Assembly: GCA_002946415.1 (NCBI GenBank)
Contig: NJPS01000055.1
Location: 215,192-279,191, forward strand
Direction: 5' to 3'
Origin: Rutstroemia sp. NJR-2017a BVV2
Taxonomy: Eukaryota; Ascomycota; Leotiomycetes; Helotiales; Rutstroemiaceae
Length of the DNA stretch: 64,000 nucleotides
In this document: positions 56,960 through 64,000 of the stretch, piece by piece
How the letters are laid out: every line of letters begins with the position of its first letter
How positions within the stretch are numbered: position 1 is the first letter of the stretch
Translations under genes and position numbers: made by a program
The notes under the pieces: model-generated
The model's input: only the letters and a program-made list of their open reading frames with translations
What the model was told of the DNA's origin: nothing
Databases searched by the model: none

Positions 56960-59014
56960 AGTTGAGATGGTGGGGTTGGGTTGAGTTGAGTTGGGATGAG
57001 AGGGGGGTAGTTGAAGCGGAGGTAGGGAGGTTAACTTGAATGGAATAGAATAGCTGATGGGGATGACATGAACGGAGGGAAAAATTCCATTACATTACAT
57101 TACATGGCGTTCTGGGTTCGTTCTGATGTAATGAGATGAGATGAGATGAGATAAGATGAATAGGGTTGAGAATAAGTGGCTACACTGTATTGTATTAGGA
57201 TGTTGTTATGGAATACTATGCATTCATCTATTCATCTATTCGTTCCTTCGTCTATATACACATTACACACACATACAAACACCATCTCTTGCCAAGTTAG
57301 TATATCACTATACCATACCTCTCTCTTATTTAATCGTCCGATGTCCGTCCATATACTATACTTCTATACTCGCAGATATATATATACCTTTATATATTTA
57401 TATACGTACTTACTTATTTATGTATATATACTTGTTGATAGACTGACTTAGGTTATAGACTTACAAGCTTATATATACTTATATGTTCAGATACCCCTCC
57501 CCTGCCCCCCCTATATGTACTCACGCACTCACGTATATATACACTTATATCTATACTTATACACTCATACATACATACTCATATATATTCACCCTCACTC
57601 ACTCACACACACATACACACACACACACTCAGTCACTCACTCACACAACCAAAACACAAGCGAAGAACAAGAGAACAAGTAGCAGTACAACGCAATCAAA
57701 ATATGGTATCCATTCTTTCTTTATTTCTTTCTTTCTTTCCATTCAGTCCCCATTCATCCACTCCATCCCTCTTCCTGTTCATGTTCCTGTTACCAATTCC
57801 ATAAACTAGCTAACATCTAGCTCCCCCGCCATCCAAGGGTATATCTATCCCATCCCATCGCATCCCATTCCATCCCGTCATCATAGCTTTCCTTTTCTTA
57901 TCCTGTATTTGCCTCCTCTTTTCTTTCTCTTCGACCCAATCCATCAACACCGCAACCATCATCGTTATCAATGAAAAATAACTACCTCCCACCCCACTCC
58001 ACTCCACACCTCAACCTCCACCCCTCCTTTTCCTCCCCCATCCACATTCACATCCCCCCATCAATCACACAATCATTCATCAATCCCGCGCCAATCCATC
58101 CCATCCTACCCATCACTTTCAAACTCCCACCCCACCCCCAATGCTTCGCTAAATGAAAAAGTCACAAAAAAGAGGAAGAAGCGGACTGACTCCTGAATTG
58201 AAATAATCCCAACCCAACAAAGAAAGCTAAAGATTCCAATTCCAATTCCATTCGATTCAATCATCCCAAAATCAACTCCAACTATTCCTCCCCTTTCGTT
58301 TTCCCTTCCCTTCCATCCCATCAACACATATAAAAACCAAGTGTTGCAGGACATAAACGAAACCAAGAACCCCCTGTATCAACTCCCCCGATTTCTCCTC
58401 AGCCAGCTTCATCGAAGAAACATATCGTGTATTCGGAAGCAAATGGGGATAAACAAAAATGGGGTAGTAATGGTATTGGTATATAAAGCCCCGATGCACA
58501 GCAGCATGGTCGTATTCATATAAAAATCTTCTCCTTCCCGATCCATGTTTTATGCATAGTTCCATGAAGAATTATAGAAAAAAAAAAGTGAAGAGTAAAA
58601 AAAGAGAATGGGGTATGCTAGAAAAGGATGAAACAGATTTTGACAAAGGGAATTCGTACTCCAATCGTATAATTCGTTCGCCGTTCGTTCTTCGGTCTGT
58701 GTGTGTGTGTGTGATATTCGAGTAATATGCAAAATCGGATGAGAAGGAAGGGGTTGTTGCAGAGAGGGGAGGTGGAGGGAACCAGAGCCAAGACCATTAT
58801 TGTCGGTTGCTTTTGCATGCTGCAGAGGTATCGTATTGAAACCATGGATAATATCAGAAAAGAAAAACGCCTTTGGAATATGCTGATGATGTTATGGTTT
58901 TGACAAAAGAAAACTCGGATGAGTCGCTGCTGTCATAAGACATTAAAATTCGTTGTTTTCGCTTTTTGGCCGAATGGCCAATTTTTATAGAATTCCAGAT
59001 TACAACAAGTGCAA
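56960..59014. repeat. 2-kb convergent gap rich in simple-sequence tracts
   Basis: Between the stop codons of ebp2 and samB. It contains attac repeats (~57088), gatga repeats (~57132), a long TA-rich tract (~57370-57480), CA/CT dinucleotide runs (~57600-57645), T/C-rich stretches (~57715-58110) and a GT run (~58697-58712). Several 60-110-codon frames on both strands here are low-complexity artefacts. It likely holds both 3' UTRs. No RNA gene is recognised. Confidence 0.7.
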
Positions 59015-60928
59015 TCACTGGGATGCTGCAACACACCAGTGACGGTGGAATACCCATGCACTCTTTTGGCACTCCTTACTGCAGTACTTTGTCCTTCTGC
59101 ACCTTCGACATTTTGCAAACTGCCTGGTATACTCCTCCCACTTTCCACACTGGTAGTATGCACACTGTCTGATCCCACCTCGAGAATCATCTTTGCGGCA
59201 TAAGTTCCTCATCACAACTCCTGCCCAGTATTGCATATCCTGGCTGTGATGCCTAACGGTGAATTTTTCGACCAATGGGAAGATATTGAAATCGTCGGGA
59301 AGGAGATACTCTTCTTCCTCCTCCTCTTCGGCGGCGTGTGATTCACACGATGATGAGGACGAACCTGCCACAGGGGAGAAGGCGTTTTCTTCGGCATCCA
59401 GAAGGTGAAGCTCAGGACCGATCTTAAGTTTTGGGACCAAGTGAGACTTTTGGAAGTATGATCGGAGATTGCAGTACTTTGAAACATAGGCCAAAAGTTG
59501 AAGAGACATTAATACATCCTCATCCCTTGGCATCGCAGCCAGCACTTGTCCTTGGGGAGGTGTTTGGCGATCCAAGAGGTATCGCGGTATCGTGGTTGGA
59601 GGCATCGTAGGGGGAGTATTAGCTGCGGTTGGCTGCGCAGGTGACAGACCCATGGTGGGTCCAGTTGGGGTTGTAGCATCATTAATAATACTGCCATCCA
59701 TTGCAGAGCGATGGGTGATGTTAAAAGCTCCGGCATCCTGGGCTTCGGATACTGATGGAGTTGTGAGACCAAGAGGTGTCTCAACTGCGGTAAGCATACT
59801 ATCATTTTCATCCATGGTTATATCCTGAATGTTGACACTCGCAGATTGAATATCTGCGGTGCTGACCCCAGCGATATCAGGATCTCCAGATTCATCTGAT
59901 GCCATGCTATCAGCATTTGGATCTTCGGTTTCAGCGGCGGTCGAGGCTTGATGTCTGATGGATGGGCGTCTTCGAGCTCGTGGTGTTCCGGCAGAAATTG
60001 ACCCGGCACGGCCAGTAGATGACCGCATTTGAGCGGGAGGTAAGGGAGTTGTTGGAGATTCCGGCTGAGAGGTCAAACCACCTTGAAATCCAGGTACCAT
60101 CGATGGGAGACGATCAACATCTCTCACAGGTCTGATGTTAAACCCATCTGCAGCATCCATCGAAGGAACGGCGGTTGCAAGAGGCTGAATGTTGTGGCGT
60201 GGTGATAAGAAATGTTGTCTCGCATCCTGATTTCGGTGATGATGGTGGTGTCTGTGAATTGAGAATGTCGTGCGCTCTGGTGGAGATGTCAAGGCAAACT
60301 GAGCTCCAGTTGGTGTAGCATCCATGGCATCAGAGGCTGTCGTCAATGGAGCCGCTTGGAAATTAGAAGGAATATCAATAGATGGCGGCGGTGGTTGGCG
60401 TCTCGAGGCCCGGAATTCCGATTCGAATCGTGATGCACGATTGCCAAATGAAGCACCTTTGTGAGCTCCTCGATGCTCGCCGGATCGTGAACCTTGATGT
60501 CTATGCTCCTGCAGCGCTTTGGCTTTCTCGGCCTTTTCTCTGCATCTATCAACCACTTTTATATAATTGTCCAGAATCGTAGCGATGACCGGAACCATAT
60601 CTGCTTCAACCACACGAGTTCGGACGTTCTCTGAACCTCGGACTCCAATGTTGACAACGCATTGAAAAGCCAAATTCCATTTCCACATATCCATCATGTC
60701 CCGGCTTCTGCCCGCCTTCAAGAGGCAGACCAATCGTTCGACACCGCCATCGACGGTAAGAATGTCTCGAATCCTGGCCGAAGATGTCGTGAGATAGGCA
60801 AGATGGTTGAGCGAGTTGATCAGAGGTAATGTCGAAGTACAATCAAGAGCTCGGCGATCGTACAACGCTGTCGTGATACCGACCGAAGCCTTGTTGACAT
60901 TCGGAATACTGAAATTGACTTCCCTCAT
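59015..60928 (-). CDS. samB: samB/MUB1-type MYND-finger protein
   Basis: A single minus-strand exon of 637 aa. I prefer the ATG at 60928 (MREVNFSIPNVNKASVGITT) because samB/MUB1 proteins begin with this sequence; the open frame extends 31 codons upstream. The N-terminal ~150 residues (LPLINSLNHLAYLTTSSARI, WKWNLAFQCVVNIGVRGSEN) form the conserved armadillo-like part. A long Ser/Pro/Thr-rich, partly acidic middle follows. The C-terminal MYND zinc finger has Cys pairs CRRC, YCSKEC and a final HRHWC (~600-637). In yeast Mub1 works with Ubr2 to ubiquitylate Rpn4; in Aspergillus nidulans samB loss affects hyphal morphogenesis and sporulation. Confidence 0.92.
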   Translation of the reverse strand: MREVNFSIPNVNKASVGITTALYDRRALDCTSTLPLINSLNHLAYLTTSSARIRDILTVDGGVERLVCLLKAGRSRDMMDMWKWNLAFQCVVNIGVRGSENVRTRVVEADMVPVIATILDNYIKVVDRCREKAEKAKALQEHRHQGSRSGEHRGAHKGASFGNRASRFESEFRASRRQPPPPSIDIPSNFQAAPLTTASDAMDATPTGAQFALTSPPERTTFSIHRHHHHHRNQDARQHFLSPRHNIQPLATAVPSMDAADGFNIRPVRDVDRLPSMVPGFQGGLTSQPESPTTPLPPAQMRSSTGRAGSISAGTPRARRRPSIRHQASTAAETEDPNADSMASDESGDPDIAGVSTADIQSASVNIQDITMDENDSMLTAVETPLGLTTPSVSEAQDAGAFNITHRSAMDGSIINDATTPTGPTMGLSPAQPTAANTPPTMPPTTIPRYLLDRQTPPQGQVLAAMPRDEDVLMSLQLLAYVSKYCNLRSYFQKSHLVPKLKIGPELHLLDAEENAFSPVAGSSSSSCESHAAEEEEEEEYLLPDDFNIFPLVEKFTVRHHSQDMQYWAGVVMRNLCRKDDSRGGIRQCAYYQCGKWEEYTRQFAKCRRCRRTKYCSKECQKSAWVFHRHWCVAASQ

Positions 60929-62000
60929 GTTGTAAAGTGTTTCGCAGAAATGGGCGTGTCGATGAATAGAAGATTTTCGAACGATCGAGTGTTTCGGGCA
61001 AAACGACCCTACCACAACCAAATTATTTGTAGCGTCGTATTACGATGGATGGAGATGCGTTTGATGGCGGAATCGGAATTTCGATATAATTTAGGAGATC
61101 TGCCGAATTCGAATGCAAGTTCAGGAGGAAACGGCTCTTCCCTTTTTTTGTTGCGGATGTGACGAGAGCGGTGGGTTGTTGGGGCTGCGAGCTGAATGTA
61201 ATGGGAAAATGGGGAGGATGTCGCGAGCCAGGTGGTAAAGGAATCACAGAATCGTCATTGACGGGATCGAATGATGGGTACAAACGGCGGCAATGTGTTA
61301 CGTGTGATGAAGGTGATCAAAGGACTCGAAGAAGATTGATGAAAAAGACTCGTGAAATGGAGCTTATCTCCTTTTTCGCTCGCACTTTTCCGGGTGGTGG
61401 TTGTTTTTGAAGGAGAAATTGTGTGAAGTGTGAGTCGAGATGGTCGAGTATGAGAAGAAAGGGTTGGCGGCCGTTGTCGCGGGTCTACTTTATTTGATCC
61501 AAGCGCTTTCGAATTTCAAATTTGGAATTGGTAAGAATGGAAAGTCCGGTCCTTCTTGGGGCTATATTTCGAAAATCCTTTTTTTATTAACGAACGGATT
61601 CAATCATGAGGCATGAAGTACTGGAAGTGTATGAAGCAAGAAGCGTTGGATGATTTGTGGTGTTCACCAACTTCTCTTTGAGATGAGATTGTTGCAGGTG
61701 CAGGTGCAGGTGCAGGCAGAGGAGACGGAATTGGGTGGTTGTTGTTGACTGACTCTGGTCCTAGTTCCTTAGTTCTCGGTAGTGAGATTGGAAATTGAGT
61801 CTCGCGCTGTGCTTTAACTCGACTGGAAGATGTAATATTACCGCACCATTTACTTCCTTATCAATCAATTGGTTAAGTGGGCGGAATTTTAGGTATCGTG
61901 TGAGGTGGATTTAGAAATAATGAGGCAAGCGCGCTCGAATTTTCGAGGAATTAATGCGGCGGCGAAGAGAAGGAAATGGGGAAGGTTATTTATGCGTGCG
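60929..62000. promoter_or_regulatory. samB leader/promoter region
   Basis: The 5' side of samB. An 86-codon minus-strand frame (61283-61023) lies just upstream and could be an upstream ORF in a long leader; this is uncertain. A ggtgcaggtgcaggtgca repeat lies at ~61695. No other gene is seen. Confidence 0.35.
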
Positions 62001-63582
62001 GCAAGGTTAGGTGCCGAACAAAGATATCCAGATGTTCTTGGGGATGAAACGAAAGGTATAGAATCCACCATGTAATCTTACTGTACTGTACTTGTGAACA
62101 AACAATGGATTGTATTGCAGTTGGAATGTATAAGGTTATATACAGATGTCTGGCAGCTGCAATGCAATATTCGCAAATAAATTGTGTGCGATTGATTGAA
62201 GATATTCCCGCTGGCACGAATGAGTTGTGGGAACCAGGCCTAACGTATGGAACCACCTGTGTGTTTCGAGGTTTGGACTTGTGCGGTGCGAGACGAGATA
62301 GGAAATGTGCAACTTCGAAGAGCACGGAGAGGGGCAGCTAGCATTGACGACTGTACGGTAATTGTTGGTTGTGATCGAGGAGACGTCTACCATCTCAACT
62401 CTCTCTCATCTGGTCTATTACGCATATATTTTCCGTAGAATTCAGACTGTAAAAGGGTCTCTCCAAAGATCCGATCTTCTCATCCCAACGTTCGATGGCC
62501 TGCCGGCTACATAAATACAAACCTTAAGACGACAGCCAAAGCTTAAGTTAGCTCGGTTTTACAAAGTCAAATTACCAAGGGCTACAAAACATGCAGCAAA
62601 AACCCAAGCCACGAGGGAGTTCGTCTGTTGGTTTGATTGGCTGAGAGACAAGCGACTGCAAAAGGTAAGAAGGTAGAATGTCGAAGATCCTTTTACTAAG
62701 CCCGAAGATCACAGATCCGATTCTGTGGCGATTATCGTACATTTCCTTTATCTATCATCATTTGTTCTCCTGCAATGGAATTTTCTCTGCATGAGGCCAG
62801 TCATTCGGCGGATGAGGCAAAGGGCAAGGGCAAGGGCAAGGACAAAAGGCAAAGGATCTACGAAGTACTCTGCTCTGCTCTGCTCACCACGCTGCATCTG
62901 AACTGTCCATCACATCACCTCACATCACCTCACATCATGACTGCCAACACAACAACCACACAGCACCCCAGCCCAGAAGAGGAAAACGCCGGAACAGTAA
63001 CCTTAAGTGTATAAATCATCATCAACAAAACATATCATTCCCTCCTCTCCTCTGTTACAGAACAACGCATAAAGTACACCGCTTCTATAAGTAAAAGCAT
63101 AACGTTAACCAATTCACTACTTTCCTCATGACATCGTGATAGCTGAAAAGGGCAAGGGTGGCTGTCCCCATCACGAGGGCGCGTTTCTGTGCGATGTAAG
63201 GTTCCTCTTCAGGTGTTTCATCTTGAGCTATTTGTTCCTTGCGGCTGTACTGTGCTGCAGCATACGCACGGCAGCAAAAATAGGTACGGTGGAAAGCAGC
63301 GGAGGTTAACTTAGGGAAAGAGAAGAAGTCATCCGTCGGTCTTTGATTCATCAAGGTCGATTTATTCTGGATGGCCTCGCCTGTAGGATATATTTTGTAC
63401 TGTAAAAGACCGACCCGACTATATGGTTGATACTTGTACAACCAAGTACATATCTATGATCTACAGCTGAAGAATCAATAACCCTCGTGCCGTCGATGGA
63501 GATAACATAACGTCAGAATGCTTGTTTCACATCCCCATCCATCCAACCATCTATCTCCCATTCCGGAATCCCATCCCATTCA
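62001..63582. other. Region without convincing genes
   Basis: Frames of 60-118 codons on both strands (for example 63441-63085, minus) lack family-like patterns. Simple repeats are gggcaagggcaagggcaagg (~62820) and cacatcacctcacatcacct (~62910). Confidence 0.4.
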
Positions 63583-63861
63583 TCAATATCTCAACTCCCG
63601 TCCCATCAACTCCTCAACTATCCCTTCCATACTCCGTGCAAGTAGTAACATCTCCCTCTCATCCCATCCCGTCCCCATCTCGCCAACATGTGACATCCAC
63701 ATATCTAGAATTTCCCCCCACCAATCATCCACCAACTCGCCTCCCCACCCATTCTCGGACTCAGGTGCTGACCATATGCTTACAGTATCAAAATCTAAGA
63801 CCTCAACAGTGGGTGACAGAATTCCGTGCGCACGGGCCATAACTGGCAACAGAATCATCAT
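63583..63861 (-). CDS. Hypothetical 92-aa acidic protein
   Basis: A minus-strand frame with Trp/Asp/Glu-rich, protein-like composition (WGGELVDDWWGEILDMWMSH, MLLLARSMEGIVEEL). It could be a small gene or the last exon of a gene extending past the window edge; I could not find an in-phase splice to the upstream piece. No family is recognised. Confidence 0.3.
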   Translation of the reverse strand: MMILLPVMARAHGILSPTVEVLDFDTVSIWSAPESENGWGGELVDDWWGEILDMWMSHVGEMGTGWDEREMLLLARSMEGIVEELMGRELRY

Positions 63862-63905
63862 TTCAACAACTTATAATTAATTTAATAATAAATCTAAACT
63901 ACCAC

Positions 63906-64000
63906 TTATTGCCTCGAATAGGACCTCCTTTTGATCGTACGAGCTCGGCGCATCTTCTGGGCATGTCGGCGATACGGTGGCGGATCTCCTCCATAGTGAT
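63906..64000 (-). CDS. Possible 3' end of a gene entering from the right edge
   Basis: One minus-strand frame is open from the window edge to a TAA at 63906-63908. It reads a basic tail, PPPYRRHAQKMRRARTIKRR, followed by a few more residues. The fragment is too short to identify, and an alternative frame (MEEIRHRIADMPRRCAELV) is also open for 31 codons. Confidence 0.25.
   Translation of the reverse strand, partial: HYGGDPPPYRRHAQKMRRARTIKRRSYSRQ

Noticed and set aside
57156..58565. Several 60-110-codon frames rich in Thr/His/Tyr/Ile
   Set aside because: They arise from TA, CA and CT simple repeats and have no protein-like conservation.
63085..63441. 118-codon minus-strand frame
   Set aside because: No start context, domain or hydrophobic pattern supports a gene. 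It remains possible but unsupported.
1..64000. CRISPR arrays, rRNA genes, bacterial-type operons
   Set aside because: No regularly spaced repeats, rRNA sequence or polycistronic layout are present. The window is eukaryotic.

Overview
The window is nuclear DNA of a filamentous ascomycete (Pezizomycotina). The evidence is short introns of about 45-65 bp with GT...CTAAC/CTGAC...AG signals, gene spacing of 2-3 kb on both strands, and typical fungal families: 2EXR and DUF6604 proteins, a samB/MUB1 MYND protein, an Hsp70-like protein and an NRPS-like adenylating enzyme. Protein style suggests Leotiomycetes/Helotiales, but this is inference only.

Layout. 0-7 kb is accessory: the 3' end of a sugar transporter, a TE-like insertion with an 8-bp direct repeat, a secreted beta-helix protein, a stand-alone adenylation-domain protein and a membrane-receptor-like relic. 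7.7-13.9 kb is a divergent pair: a 947-aa SANT-like/coiled-coil/zinc-ribbon protein and a nine-exon Hsp70-like ATPase. 14.5-17 kb is a broken GH78 rhamnosidase gene. 18-20.6 kb is a DUF6604 protein. 21-26.6 kb is conserved core: an aprataxin-like DNA deadenylase diverging from a DHX57-type helicase. 27-30 kb holds a tandem pair of C2H2 genes. 30.3-38.1 kb holds a small secreted protein, two membrane proteins (one with an 18-bp minisatellite) and two 2EXR proteins. 38.4-39.4 kb is a cystinosin-like transporter. 39.9-44.3 kb holds three genes that share a Cys-rich N-terminus. 44.8 kb is a foldback element with inverted repeats. 45.4-61 kb is core again: Dug3, Mgm1, a Zrg17-type zinc transporter, a two-TM protein, Ebp2 and samB/MUB1. 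61-64 kb has no confident gene.

The conserved genes act in glutathione catabolism (Dug3), mitochondrial fusion (Mgm1), zinc supply to the secretory pathway (Zrg17), ribosome assembly (Ebp2), DNA repair (aprataxin), RNA unwinding (DHX57) and N-end-rule ubiquitylation or morphogenesis (samB/MUB1). Plant-polymer degradation genes (beta-helix, GH78) and a sugar transporter lie in the accessory part; the GH78 copy is decaying. Exon-intron structures were derived by hand from splice consensus, reading phase and family conservation. I see no convincing tRNA, rRNA or CRISPR array.
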